Origin: Romboutsia lituseburensis
Lineage (GTDB): Bacteria; Bacillota; Clostridia; Peptostreptococcales; Peptostreptococcaceae
Direction of reading: 5' to 3'
DNA length: 64,000 bases
NCBI RefSeq assembly: GCF_024723825.1
Contig: NZ_JANQBQ010000001.1
Location: forward strand, 3,224,001 to 3,288,000
The stretch's first letter is position 1. Every line of letters starts with the position of its first letter. The notes under the pieces are model-generated. The model saw only the letters and a program-made list of their open reading frames with translations. It did no database searches and was not told the DNA's origin. Positions 1-8,136 of this stretch are shown one piece after another. Position numbers and translations under genes: made by a program.

Positions 1-1298
1 AAAAAGTAGCTTTTTACACATTAGGTTGTAAAGTAAATCAATATGAGACAGAAGCTATGCTTGAGATGTTTGAAAAAGACGGATATGCTCAAGTTGATAG
101 TGAAGAATTTGCAGATGTATATGTAATAAATACATGTACTGTAACACACATGAGTGATAGAAAATCACGTCAATATATAAGAAGAATGAAAAAGAAAAAT
201 CCAGATGCAATAATTGCAGTTGTAGGATGTTATTCTCAAGTTTCTCCAGAAGAAATACTTGAAATAGAAGAAGTAAACTTAGTAATGGGTACTAATGAAA
301 GAAGACAAATAGTAGAAGAAATTAAAAAAATTGACTCAAGCCAAAAAGCTAGTACAGTTGATGACATAATGAAAGTTAGAGCATTTGAAGAAATTGAAAT
401 AAGTCAATCTAACGGAAGAACTAGAGCATTCATGAAAATACAAGATGGATGTGATAGATTCTGTTCTTACTGCATAATACCTTATGCAAGAGGTGGAAAA
501 GTAAGAAGTAGAAATAAAGAAAGTATACTAGAAGAAGTTCAAAAATTAGCTTCAAATGGGTACAAAGAAATAGTTTTAACTGGTATACATGTCGCATCTT
601 ATGGAAAAGACTTAAAAGATGAACAAATGACATTATTAAGTGTTATAAAAGAAATAAATGAAGTTGAAGAAATAGAAAGAATAAGATTAAGTTCAGTAGA
701 ACCTGTTTTATTTACTGATGAGTTTGTAAATGAAGTATCAAAAATGCCAAAAGTTTGTCCTCATTACCATTTATCACTTCAAAGTGGATGTGATGAAACT
801 TTAAAAAGAATGAATAGAAGATATACTACAAAAGAATATAAGGAAATAGTAGACCGCTTAAGAGAAAATATACCTAATGTAGCAATAACTACTGATGTAA
901 TAGTAGGTTTTCCTGGGGAAACTAATGATGAATTCAATAAAACTTATGAATTCTTAAGGGACATCGAACTTTCTCAAATGCATATATTTAAATATTCGCC
1001 AAGAAAAGGTACTCCAGCTGCTACAATGGATAATCAAATAGATCCACAAATGAAGCAGTTTAGAAGTGATAAACTTTTAAATTTAAATAAAGAGAATTTT
1101 AATAAATTTGCAAGTAAATTTGTTGGACAAGAAGTAGATGTACTATTTGAACAAAGTGTAGAACAAAATAGATATGAAGGTCTAACTTCTAATTATATAA
1201 GAGTAGTAGTAGAAACAGATAGAGATATTCAAGGTCAAATACTAAAAACAAAAATTTTACATGTTAAAAATGAATATGTAGAAGGTGTTTTAGTATAG
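1..1298 (+). CDS. mtaB: MtaB, tRNA t6A37 methylthiotransferase (5' end cut by window)
   Basis: Radical-SAM enzyme that converts t6A37 to ms2t6A37 in ANN-decoding tRNAs. The frame is open from nt 3, so the gene starts just upstream of the window; the ATG at 57 is internal, because the conserved LGCKVNQYET segment lies before it. Three N-terminal cluster cysteines are visible (GCK at about nt 27, NTCTVT, VGCYSQ), followed by the radical-SAM CxxxCxxC at codons 450, 462 and 471, and a TRAM-like C-terminus. The GCKVNQ signature and position next to hinT, rpsU and yqeY match MtaB (YqeV) rather than MiaB or RimO. Confidence 0.93.
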   Translation, partial: KVAFYTLGCKVNQYETEAMLEMFEKDGYAQVDSEEFADVYVINTCTVTHMSDRKSRQYIRRMKKKNPDAIIAVVGCYSQVSPEEILEIEEVNLVMGTNERRQIVEEIKKIDSSQKASTVDDIMKVRAFEEIEISQSNGRTRAFMKIQDGCDRFCSYCIIPYARGGKVRSRNKESILEEVQKLASNGYKEIVLTGIHVASYGKDLKDEQMTLLSVIKEINEVEEIERIRLSSVEPVLFTDEFVNEVSKMPKVCPHYHLSLQSGCDETLKRMNRRYTTKEYKEIVDRLRENIPNVAITTDVIVGFPGETNDEFNKTYEFLRDIELSQMHIFKYSPRKGTPAATMDNQIDPQMKQFRSDKLLNLNKENFNKFASKFVGQEVDVLFEQSVEQNRYEGLTSNYIRVVVETDRDIQGQILKTKILHVKNEYVEGVLV

Positions 1299-1342
1299 GA
1301 CATAGAAATAGAACTTTTGTATAAATAAAAGGAGGTGTAGAC

Positions 1343-1693
1343 ATGAGTTGTATATTTTGTAAAATAGTAAATGGAGAAATTCCATGTAGTAAAGTTTATG
1401 AAGATGATAAAGTTTTAGCTTTTAATGATATAAATCCGGTAGCTCCATATCATATATTAGTTATACCTAAAGCTCATTATGAAAGTATAATAGATATACC
1501 AGAAAAAGATATGGAAATAGTAGCACATATTCATAACGTTATTAATAAAATAGCAAGTGATAAAGGATTTGATAAAGCTGGCTTTAGAATAATAAATAAT
1601 TGTGGTGAAGATGGAGGCCAAGAAGTTAAACATATTCATTATCATATTTTAGCTGGAAAGAAGCTACCATTATATGAAGCACAAGCTAAATAA
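1343..1693 (+). CDS. hinT: HIT family purine nucleoside phosphoramidase (HinT-like)
   Basis: A 116-residue protein with the complete histidine-triad motif H97-x-H99-x-H101 near the C-terminus and the N-terminal IFCKIVNGEIP signature of the HinT branch. Family members hydrolyse AMP-lysine or AMP-NH2 type phosphoramidates in the cytosol. The start is supported by a strong AAAGGAGGTG site ahead of the ATG. It lies 44 nt after mtaB with no terminator between, so co-transcription is likely. Length is normal for the family. Confidence 0.92.
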   Translation: MSCIFCKIVNGEIPCSKVYEDDKVLAFNDINPVAPYHILVIPKAHYESIIDIPEKDMEIVAHIHNVINKIASDKGFDKAGFRIINNCGEDGGQEVKHIHYHILAGKKLPLYEAQAK

Positions 1694-1733
1694 CTAAAAA
1701 AACAAAAAATAACTTTGTTATTAAACAAAATAC

Positions 1734-1762
1734 TTGAAAAAAATTTAAGATTAGTTTATAAT
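1734..1762 (+). promoter_or_regulatory. Sigma-A promoter of rpsU
   Basis: TTGAAA (1734-1739), 17-nt spacer, TATAAT (1757-1762). Near-consensus vegetative promoter placing the rpsU transcript start at about 1769 and giving a leader of about 85 nt. Confidence 0.75.
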
Positions 1763-1769
1763 AAACAAA

Positions 1770-1854
1770 GTGTGAGGTTGTAATGCATTTATGCAGATAT
1801 AATCGTAGTTACAGTCCCAGCATAATTCGCGCTATCGGAGGGAGGGAAAATGAA
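1770..1854 (+). promoter_or_regulatory. rpsU leader, locally GC-rich and in frame with rpsU
   Basis: The 5' leader is noticeably richer in G and C than the AT-rich intergenic DNA around it, especially 1810-1847, and ends in an extended GGAGGGAGGG ribosome-binding site. It also forms an uninterrupted in-frame extension of rpsU from ATG 1783 (24 extra codons, beginning [10 protein letters not shown]), which has no counterpart in bS21 proteins. I read it as RNA, possibly autoregulatory, rather than as protein, but this is inference. Confidence 0.4.
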
Positions 1855-2034
1855 ATGTCAGAAGTAAGAGTTAGAGAAAATGAAACATTAGACAGCGCTT
1901 TAAGAAGATTCAAGCGTTCATGTGCAATGTCTGGCATCATGTCTGAAGTTAGAAAAAGAGAGCACTATGATAAGCCTAGCGTTAGACGTAAAAAGAAGGC
2001 AGAAGCAGCAAGAAGAAAAAATGCTAAGAAATAG
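1855..2034 (+). CDS. rpsU: 30S ribosomal protein bS21
   Basis: A 59-residue, very basic protein beginning MSEVRVREN, with the bS21 hallmark ALRRFKR segment and an Arg/Lys/Ala-rich tail. It sits near the anti-Shine-Dalgarno end of 16S rRNA in the 30S subunit. ATG 1855 is chosen over the longer frame from 1783 because GGAGGGAGGG (1838-1847) is ideally spaced before it and the product then has the normal family length. It shares a transcript with yqeY, 28 nt downstream. Confidence 0.95.
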   Translation: MSEVRVRENETLDSALRRFKRSCAMSGIMSEVRKREHYDKPSVRRKKKAEAARRKNAKK

Positions 2035-2062
2035 TTAAAAAAGAAATAAAGAGGTGAGGGGA

Positions 2063-2506
2063 ATGTCCCTTAAACAAAAGTTACAAGAGGACTTAAAGTC
2101 TTCAATGAAGAACAAAGATACAGTAAGAAAATCTGTAGTAACTTTAATAAGAGCTTCTATAAAGCAATATGAAGTTGACAATAGAGTTGAACTTGATGAT
2201 GAAGGTATTATAGATATAATATCTAAGCAAATGAAACAACGTAGAGATTCGTTGGAAGAGTTTGCAAAAGCTAATAGACAAGACTTAGTAAGTGAAACGG
2301 AATCTGAAATCGAAGTTTTAAAAGAGTACCTACCTCAACAGTTAAGCGAAGAAGAGCTAAACAAAATAGTAAAAGAAACTATATCTGAATTAGGAGCTAC
2401 TTCTATGAAAGATATGGGTAAAATAATGTCTGCTATGATGCCTAAAGTAAAAGGTAGAGCAGATGGAAAACAAATAAACGAGTTAGTTAAGGCTAACTTA
2501 CAATAG
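2063..2506 (+). CDS. yqeY: GatB/YqeY domain protein
   Basis: A 147-residue protein composed of the GatB/Yqey tRNA-binding helical domain (MSLKQKLQEDLKSSMKNKD at the N-terminus, KGRADGKQINELVK at the C-terminus). Free-standing YqeY proteins are conserved in Firmicutes next to rpsU; the cellular role is not settled, with tRNA-dependent amidation suggested by homology to GatB. ATG 2063 is preferred to GTG 2054 because GAGGTGAGGG (2051-2060) is then the ribosome-binding site. A strong terminator follows, closing the rpsU-yqeY unit. Confidence 0.9.
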   Translation: MSLKQKLQEDLKSSMKNKDTVRKSVVTLIRASIKQYEVDNRVELDDEGIIDIISKQMKQRRDSLEEFAKANRQDLVSETESEIEVLKEYLPQQLSEEELNKIVKETISELGATSMKDMGKIMSAMMPKVKGRADGKQINELVKANLQ

Positions 2507-2511
2507 ATTAA

Positions 2512-2541
2512 AAACCTAGAGAGAAATCTCTAGGTTTTTTT
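2512..2541 (+). terminator. Intrinsic terminator after yqeY
   Basis: Perfect 8-bp stem CCTAGAGA/TCTCTAGG extended by A-T pairs, GAAA tetraloop, then a run of T. Confidence 0.9.
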
Positions 2542-2585
2542 GCATTTATAAAATAAAAAGTGTCATACCTTTATAGTCTTGTACA

Positions 2586-2614
2586 TATTTATTAATTAAA
2601 TAAATTAATAAATA
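2586..2614. repeat. AT-only inverted repeat upstream of tspO
   Basis: Perfect 12-bp inverted repeat (2586-2597 with 2603-2614) separated by 5 nt, entirely A/T, 28 nt before the tspO start. It could be an operator or simply a cruciform-prone AT tract; no T-run follows, so it is not a terminator. Confidence 0.4.
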
Positions 2615-2641
2615 CAAAAGGAGAAAGAGAGGGAGAACAAA

Positions 2642-3139
2642 TTGATAATATCAGTAAAGGAAGTTATAAATTTTTTAATAAGTGTACTGATACCATTAAT
2701 TGTTGGATTTGCAAGTAGTGTAATTACTCAATTAATAGCAGGAATAGATACATCTACATATTATTCCCAATTAATAAAACCAGGTTTCGCTCCACCGAGT
2801 ATAGTATTTCCTATAGTTTGGACAATACTATATATTTTAATGGGAATATCAGCTTATAAAATCTTAAAAAAAGGATATGAGTTACCGAAAGTAAAAGATG
2901 CAATGTTTTACTATTGGTTACAGCTAGGTTTAAATTTCCTTTGGAGTATATTATTTTTTGGATTTGATTTAAGATTTACATCTTTAATAACTTTGGGGAT
3001 ATTAACTATAATAGTAATTATAATGACTATAAAGTTCTTTAAAATAGATAAAAAAGCTGTATACTTAAATATTCCATATATACTATGGCTTTTATATGCA
3101 TTCGTACTAAATTACTTTATTTGGGTAATTAACAAATAA
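2642..3139 (+). CDS. tspO: TspO/MBR family membrane protein
   Basis: A 165-residue integral membrane protein with five predicted hydrophobic segments and the tryptophan/proline pattern of TspO, including KPGFAPPSIVFPIVWTILY after the first loop. TspO proteins bind tetrapyrroles and act in stress or porphyrin handling. The start is TTG 2642 after GGGAG; no ATG is available near the conserved N-terminus. It is isolated between a terminator and an intergenic region of about 200 bp, so it is probably monocistronic. The ligand is not inferable. Confidence 0.85.
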   Translation: MIISVKEVINFLISVLIPLIVGFASSVITQLIAGIDTSTYYSQLIKPGFAPPSIVFPIVWTILYILMGISAYKILKKGYELPKVKDAMFYYWLQLGLNFLWSILFFGFDLRFTSLITLGILTIIVIIMTIKFFKIDKKAVYLNIPYILWLLYAFVLNYFIWVINK

Positions 3140-3346
3140 AGTAATAATATATAAGTGAAAACATATACTGAATTAATAAATATATGTCACTTATAGAAGT
3201 TGACCTCAACCCGCTAGATATAATTATATTAAATACTTAAGATAAAATATTTAATATACAAATCAACAAAGTAAATGTTATAAAAAATTTTAATAAACAA
3301 TTTACTAGATTATATTTGATTAGTATGCTCGAAGGGAGAGGTTTTT
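3140..3346. other. Intergenic region between tspO and hpf
   Basis: About 200 bp of AT-rich DNA. It contains an imperfect hairpin just after tspO (TATAAGTGA near 3150 with TCACTTATA near 3187-3195), which may end the tspO transcript, and a short inverted repeat TATTAAATA/TATTTAATA near 3227-3257. No convincing sigma-A promoter with correct spacing was found for hpf. Confidence 0.35.
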
Positions 3347-3874
3347 ATGAAAATAACCATATCAAGTAGGCCGATAAAACTAACAGAGTCAGTATACAAT
3401 TATATAAATAATAAAGTTAATAAGTTAGAAAATCACCTAAATTCTGAAGATGAAGTGAAAATTTTGATAACTTATGATAAAGAAATATATAAGATAGAAA
3501 TAACTATATTATCAACCGACAGTACAATAATTAGGTCTGAATCATCTGATGAAGACTTATATTTTGCAGCAGATATGGTATTAGAAAGAATAGCTAAACA
3601 ATTAATTAGATATAAGTATAAGATGAAATTTGAAAGTAAATTTAATAGTTTTGATATAAATAATGAGAGTATCAAATATCAACGGGAAGAAAAAGATCAA
3701 TTGATTGAAAGGCATAAAAAATTTAACTTAAAACCTATGAGTGTAGAAGAAGCAATAATGCAGATGGAACTTATTGGTCATAATTTTTATATGTTTAGAA
3801 ATCAAGAAACATATGAAATAAATATTGTATATAAAAGATACAATGGTGGATATGGTTTAATAGAACATGAATAA
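3347..3874 (+). CDS. hpf: Long-form ribosome hibernation promoting factor
   Basis: A 175-residue protein. Residues 1-100 are the HPF/RaiA fold (MKITISSRPIKLTESVYNYI start). Residues 120-175 are the C-terminal dimerisation domain (KPMSVEEAIMQMELIGHNFYMFRN), which marks the long form that produces 100S ribosomes in Firmicutes. The ribosome-binding site GAAGGGAGAGG precedes ATG 3347. It is followed by a bidirectional terminator and is thus a single-gene unit. Confidence 0.93.
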   Translation: MKITISSRPIKLTESVYNYINNKVNKLENHLNSEDEVKILITYDKEIYKIEITILSTDSTIIRSESSDEDLYFAADMVLERIAKQLIRYKYKMKFESKFNSFDINNESIKYQREEKDQLIERHKKFNLKPMSVEEAIMQMELIGHNFYMFRNQETYEINIVYKRYNGGYGLIEHE

Positions 3875-3883
3875 TATAAATAA

Positions 3884-3914
3884 AAAATACTGAGGTATAA
3901 TCCTCAGTATTTTT
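3884..3914. terminator. Bidirectional terminator between hpf and the 3918-4907 gene
   Basis: Stem AAAATACTGAGG/CCTCAGTATTTT with a 6-nt loop, A-run before and T-run after, so it can serve both converging genes. Confidence 0.88.
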
Positions 3915-3917
3915 GTT

Positions 3918-4907
3918 TTAAAATAATGATATTTCTTCTATATTTAAATTTAAGGTGTTTATTGTAATATAAAAACCTTTATTAAAGTCAACTTTACCTA
4001 CGTTATCTTTGTAATTATACTTAAAAGTATAACTTTCTGTAATGGTATTATAAGTGGTTGTATTTATATAATCTTTATCTAAAGTAAAGTTGTCAAATTC
4101 AGATTCAAATTTTTCGTTTAAATATTTATTTATGAGATTTTTTGATTCATCTTTGTTTATAGGAGCAGATGATTTTATATCATATTGAAGCGATTGATAT
4201 AGATAAAATATTTTACCGGTAAAATTTGATATACGAACTTTGAAAATTTTATTTTTTGTTTTTATAAAATATTGATGGAATTTATATTTATCGTTATTTT
4301 CAAAAAAAACTTCGTAGTATTCATCTATAATATTATCGGTGTTATAGTCAAAATCAAAAAATATGTTTATAGATTCTAAAGTTTTCTGTCTAATAAAATC
4401 AAAATCTAATTGTGTGGGATGTTCGAATGTTGAATCATCAATGAAATTAAATAATCGTATATTATTGTGGCTATTTATTTTTAACGAAGTATCTTCATTA
4501 TAAATAGAACTTCTTGAAACTGAAGATGGTGAAAAATATTGAATAGAAGATATAAAGTTGAAATAACTATAAGTAAGGGCGTTTAGTAAATTTAAGGCAT
4601 AGGTATCTGGTGTTAGCTTTTTTAAAGCGTTTAAGTCTGATAATATAGATAAATTTATTTGAAGCAATTCATCAAAGTTCTCTTCGGTACATTTAGAAAT
4701 TTTAAAAGAATCTATATTATCTATAATTAAGTTATCGTTAAATGAGTATTCGTATAAATAACATAAAAATTTTATATTCCTTAAATTTTCGTTCTTTATA
4801 TTAGTTAAAAAATTCAAGGATTTGTAATAATTTAAATTCATAAATGCATTAATTAGAAAATCTAAACATATACATTTTTGTACTAAAGTAAAAAATATAT
4901 TTTTCAT
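3918..4907 (-). CDS. Unrecognised protein, possibly PepSY-like C-terminus
   Basis: 329 residues, not recognised. No signal peptide or membrane segment is clear. The N-terminal half is helical (MKNIFFTLVQKCICLDFLIN). The C-terminal half has alternating beta-rich stretches and the pattern KIFKVRISNFTGKIFYLYQS, then INKDESKNLINKYLNEKF, which resembles the conserved-residue/helix arrangement of PepSY or YcdB-type repeats. That resemblance is inference only. The ribosome-binding site AGGAAAGG precedes the ATG. It is transcribed alone, convergent with hpf and divergent from yqfC. Confidence 0.6.
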   Translation of the reverse strand: MKNIFFTLVQKCICLDFLINAFMNLNYYKSLNFLTNIKNENLRNIKFLCYLYEYSFNDNLIIDNIDSFKISKCTEENFDELLQINLSILSDLNALKKLTPDTYALNLLNALTYSYFNFISSIQYFSPSSVSRSSIYNEDTSLKINSHNNIRLFNFIDDSTFEHPTQLDFDFIRQKTLESINIFFDFDYNTDNIIDEYYEVFFENNDKYKFHQYFIKTKNKIFKVRISNFTGKIFYLYQSLQYDIKSSAPINKDESKNLINKYLNEKFESEFDNFTLDKDYINTTTYNTITESYTFKYNYKDNVGKVDFNKGFYITINTLNLNIEEISLF

Positions 4908-5060
4908 GTAACCATCCTTTCCTCAAATTTATATTTATATATAGATATTTTATTCTAAAGATTATTATAAGTTTACACACTTATTTAAATAAAAGAGTAT
5001 TATAAAATATAGTAATTATTTATAAGGGGATTAAATAAATTATATTAAGGGGGTATATGT

Positions 5061-5297
5061 ATGGTAGAAATATCAACTGACCTACAGGTAAACCAACCTA
5101 CAGTAACAATTATAGGAAATACATTTGTAAGTATAGAAAACTACCTATCAATAATAACTTATGAGACTGATTTGATAAAAATTAAAACAAAAGTCAAATC
5201 AATTAAAATATCTGGGGACAAACTTTCATTGAAATATATAGCTGATGGGGAGATAGGTATAAAAGGGATTATATATACTGTAGAATATGTGGATTAG
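5061..5297 (+). CDS. yqfC: YqfC, YabP/YqfC-family sporulation protein
   Basis: A 78-residue beta-rich protein of the YabP/YqfC family (SIENYLSIITYETDLIKI, then GEIGIKGIIYTVEYVD), as expected immediately before yqfD. In B. subtilis this gene belongs to the mother-cell sigma-E regulon. A strong AAGGGGG site precedes ATG 5061. The stop is 13 nt before yqfD, so the two are translated from one message. Confidence 0.85.
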   Translation: MVEISTDLQVNQPTVTIIGNTFVSIENYLSIITYETDLIKIKTKVKSIKISGDKLSLKYIADGEIGIKGIIYTVEYVD

Positions 5298-5309
5298 GAG
5301 GAGATACTA

Positions 5310-6608
5310 GTGATAAGTTATATCAGGGGATACTACGTCATAACAGTAGAAGGGATAGGAATAGAAAAATTTTTAAATCACCTTATAAGGAATAACATAC
5401 GAATATATAATGTTAATAGAACAAGTAATATTAAAATTGAGTTTTGTGTTGATAGACGTGACATAAGAGCCTTTAAACAGGTGTATAGGGGAAGTAACTA
5501 TGATATTAAAGTAAAACAAAAAACAGGTATACCTTTTGTATTAAAGAGAATTTATAAATTAAAAGGAATGTGGATCTGTGCAGTTATTTCCCTGCTATTA
5601 TTAATGTCTACATCCATGTTTGTAACAGATATATACATAAAAGTTCCAGAGGGAATAAAACAAGAAGAAATAAGAAAAGAACTTTATAATGTTGGACTTA
5701 AACCAGGTGTATACAAGAGAAATATAGACAGAAAAGAAATAAGAGACTATATGATGCTAAAATTTGATGATATAGCATACATATCCATAAATGTAAAAGG
5801 GACTAATATTTTTGTAACTGTAACGAGGAAAGCGGAGACGTTAGAGTCAAAAGAGAAATCAAATTATTGTAATATAATTGCTAAGAAAAATGGTATAATA
5901 GAAAAGGTAATCCCAAGAAGTGGTAATCAGATCGCTGAAGTTGGAAGTATCGTTCAAAAAGGAGATGTCTTAGTAAGTGGATCTAATACAAAATCTATAC
6001 CTGAAGTTTGGGCAAGTACTTTTTATGAAGTGTCTAAAAGTGCAAATTGTGAAGATATTATAAAAGAGAAGACAGGTAATAAAAAAAGAGTATATACTAT
6101 AAGTTTTTATGATAAAAAATATACATTAAGAAGAAATATAAAGTATAAAAACTATACTATAGATAATAAAGAACATAAATTAACTTTAGGAAATTATACA
6201 TTTCCAATAAAAGTAAAGGTAAGTACATTTAATGAAACTAAAGAGGTTAAAATAAAGATAGATAAGGCAAAGCTAAAAAAGGATTTATCTGAAAAAGCAC
6301 AAAAAGAATTAGAGTATATAATACCTGCTTCGGCAAGAATAGTTAATGTAGAACATGATTATAAAGTGAATAAAAATATGTTAGAATATAGAATAACAGC
6401 TACAACATCTGAAAATATAGCAAAAGTATATAATTTAAGCAAATCAGAAGCAGAACAACTAATCATAGAACAAAATAAGCCTAAGGAGGGTGAGGATGCT
6501 GTTCCTCAAAATCCTAATAAGAGACCGATAGATGATATAAGAAATGAATTTGAGCTAAAAGAAGAAAAAAATGATAAACAAAATAATATAGAAAATAATA
6601 ATCAATAA
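5310..6608 (+). CDS. yqfD: YqfD, sporulation membrane protein
   Basis: 432 residues. The N-terminal segment (about 1-80) is the YqfD-specific domain beginning MISYIRGYYVITVEG. One transmembrane helix lies at about 88-108 (WICAVISLLLLMSTSMFV), followed by a large extracytoplasmic beta-rich domain and an Asn/Lys/Glu-rich disordered tail from about 390. It starts at GTG 5310 with AGGAGG upstream. YqfD is conserved in endospore formers and sigma-E controlled in Bacillus. It overlaps no neighbour and feeds directly into phoH. Confidence 0.88.
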   Translation: MISYIRGYYVITVEGIGIEKFLNHLIRNNIRIYNVNRTSNIKIEFCVDRRDIRAFKQVYRGSNYDIKVKQKTGIPFVLKRIYKLKGMWICAVISLLLLMSTSMFVTDIYIKVPEGIKQEEIRKELYNVGLKPGVYKRNIDRKEIRDYMMLKFDDIAYISINVKGTNIFVTVTRKAETLESKEKSNYCNIIAKKNGIIEKVIPRSGNQIAEVGSIVQKGDVLVSGSNTKSIPEVWASTFYEVSKSANCEDIIKEKTGNKKRVYTISFYDKKYTLRRNIKYKNYTIDNKEHKLTLGNYTFPIKVKVSTFNETKEVKIKIDKAKLKKDLSEKAQKELEYIIPASARIVNVEHDYKVNKNMLEYRITATTSENIAKVYNLSKSEAEQLIIEQNKPKEGEDAVPQNPNKRPIDDIRNEFELKEEKNDKQNNIENNNQ

Positions 6609-6631
6609 GATAAACTAAGGAGGAATGGGTA

Positions 6632-7630
6632 TTGATAATACAAAAAAAATTCATAGTATCAGAAGAAAGATTCGAAAGAGAGCTGTTTGGAAACTTTGAT
6701 GAAAATGTAAAGCTAATAGAAGATGCCCTTAAAATAGATGTTATATTAAGAGAAGGTAATATTGTTTTAATGGGTGAGGAAAAAAATGTAGAACAAGCTA
6801 TAAAACTTATAGAAGAGCTACATCAAACTGTTTCAAATGGTAAAAACTTAGATAAACAAAGTATTGGATATTCTATATCTCTATTATTAGAGGGTAGTGA
6901 ATCTAAGATAAAAGAATTAGAAGACACTATTATACTTACTAAAAAAGGAGCTCCTGTTCAACCTAAGACATTAGGTCAAAAGGAATACATAGATTTAATT
7001 AAAAAAAATGATATAACATTTGGAGTAGGTCCAGCTGGAACTGGTAAAACATATTTAGCTGTTGCAATGGCAGTAAAAGCGTTTAAAAAAGATGAAGTAA
7101 GTAGAATTATATTAACAAGACCAGCAGTGGAAGCAGGTGAAAATCTAGGCTTTTTACCAGGAGATTTAAAAGATAAAGTAGACCCTTACTTAAGACCTTT
7201 ATATGATGCTTTATTTGACATGTTAGGACCGGATAAGTTTAATAAGTATCTAGAAAGAGGTACTATAGAAGTAGCTCCATTAGCCTTTATGAGAGGTAGA
7301 ACTCTTGATAATGCATTTATAATATTGGATGAAGCTCAAAATACAACACCTGAACAAATGAAGATGTTCTTAACTAGATTAGGATTTGGATCTAAAGCAG
7401 TAGTTACAGGTGATTTAACTCAAACAGATTTACCAAATAAGAAAAAAAGTGGATTATTACATGCCATAGGTGTTTTAAATGGAGTTGAAGGAATAGGTCA
7501 TAAAATGTTAACTGATAAAGACGTTGTAAGACATGAGTTAGTACAGCGAATAATAAGAGCTTATGATAGGTTTGATCAAAGAGAAGAAGAAAGAAGGGCT
7601 AAACATAAGATTAAAAAAGATGATAAATAG
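6632..7630 (+). CDS. phoH: PhoH family P-loop ATPase
   Basis: 332 residues with Walker A GPAGTGKT at 133-140 and Walker B IILDEAQ at about 230-236, as in PhoH/PhoL proteins. An N-terminal KH-like region precedes the ATPase core. These proteins are linked to RNA metabolism and are almost always encoded next to ybeY, as here. It starts at TTG 6632, supported by AAGGAGG nine nt before it. The length is normal. Confidence 0.92.
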   Translation: MIIQKKFIVSEERFERELFGNFDENVKLIEDALKIDVILREGNIVLMGEEKNVEQAIKLIEELHQTVSNGKNLDKQSIGYSISLLLEGSESKIKELEDTIILTKKGAPVQPKTLGQKEYIDLIKKNDITFGVGPAGTGKTYLAVAMAVKAFKKDEVSRIILTRPAVEAGENLGFLPGDLKDKVDPYLRPLYDALFDMLGPDKFNKYLERGTIEVAPLAFMRGRTLDNAFIILDEAQNTTPEQMKMFLTRLGFGSKAVVTGDLTQTDLPNKKKSGLLHAIGVLNGVEGIGHKMLTDKDVVRHELVQRIIRAYDRFDQREEERRAKHKIKKDDK

Positions 7631-7666
7631 TGAATAAATTTTACGAAGGAAGAAGCAGGTGTAAAT

Positions 7667-8131
7667 ATGGAATTTATAATAGACAATAGACAAGATAAAT
7701 TAGATGTAAGTGAAGAGTTAATAGAAAAAATAAAAGATATAATATTAGAATGTTTAGATTATGAAGGATATGACGATGATTATGAAGTAAGCTTATCTTT
7801 TGTTGATAACAAGGAAATACATGAATTAAACAAAGAGTTTAGAGGGATAGATAGACCAACAGATGTGTTATCATTTCCTATGTTAAGTGAAGAAGATGAG
7901 CTTGATATTGAGCTTGAAGAAGTTTCTTTAGGAGACATAGTTGTATCTCTAGAAAGAGCATTTGAGCAAAGTATGGATTATAATCATAGCTTTGAAAGAG
8001 AAGTATGTTTTTTAGTTTGTCATAGTATGTTCCACCTTTTAGGCTATGATCATGATACTGAAGAAAATACTAAAGAAATGAGACAAAAGGAAGAATATAT
8101 ATTAAGCAAGTTAAACATAACAAGGGAGTAA
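7667..8131 (+). CDS. ybeY: YbeY endoribonuclease, rRNA maturation factor
   Basis: 154 residues with the zinc site H119-xxx-H123-xxxxx-H129 ([12 protein letters not shown]), which defines YbeY/UPF0054 metal-dependent endoribonucleases acting in 16S rRNA 3' processing and ribosome quality control. The preceding motif [14 protein letters not shown] is also diagnostic. It is encoded 36 nt after phoH and 5 nt before the next gene, within the same operon. Confidence 0.95.
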   Translation: MEFIIDNRQDKLDVSEELIEKIKDIILECLDYEGYDDDYEVSLSFVDNKEIHELNKEFRGIDRPTDVLSFPMLSEEDELDIELEEVSLGDIVVSLERAFEQSMDYNHSFEREVCFLVCHSMFHLLGYDHDTEENTKEMRQKEEYILSKLNITRE

Positions 8132-8136
8132 GCCTT

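Noticed and set aside
1783-1854. 25-codon N-terminal extension of bS21
   Set aside because: The downstream ATG has the ideal SD and family-typical N-terminus; the upstream part looks like RNA leader.
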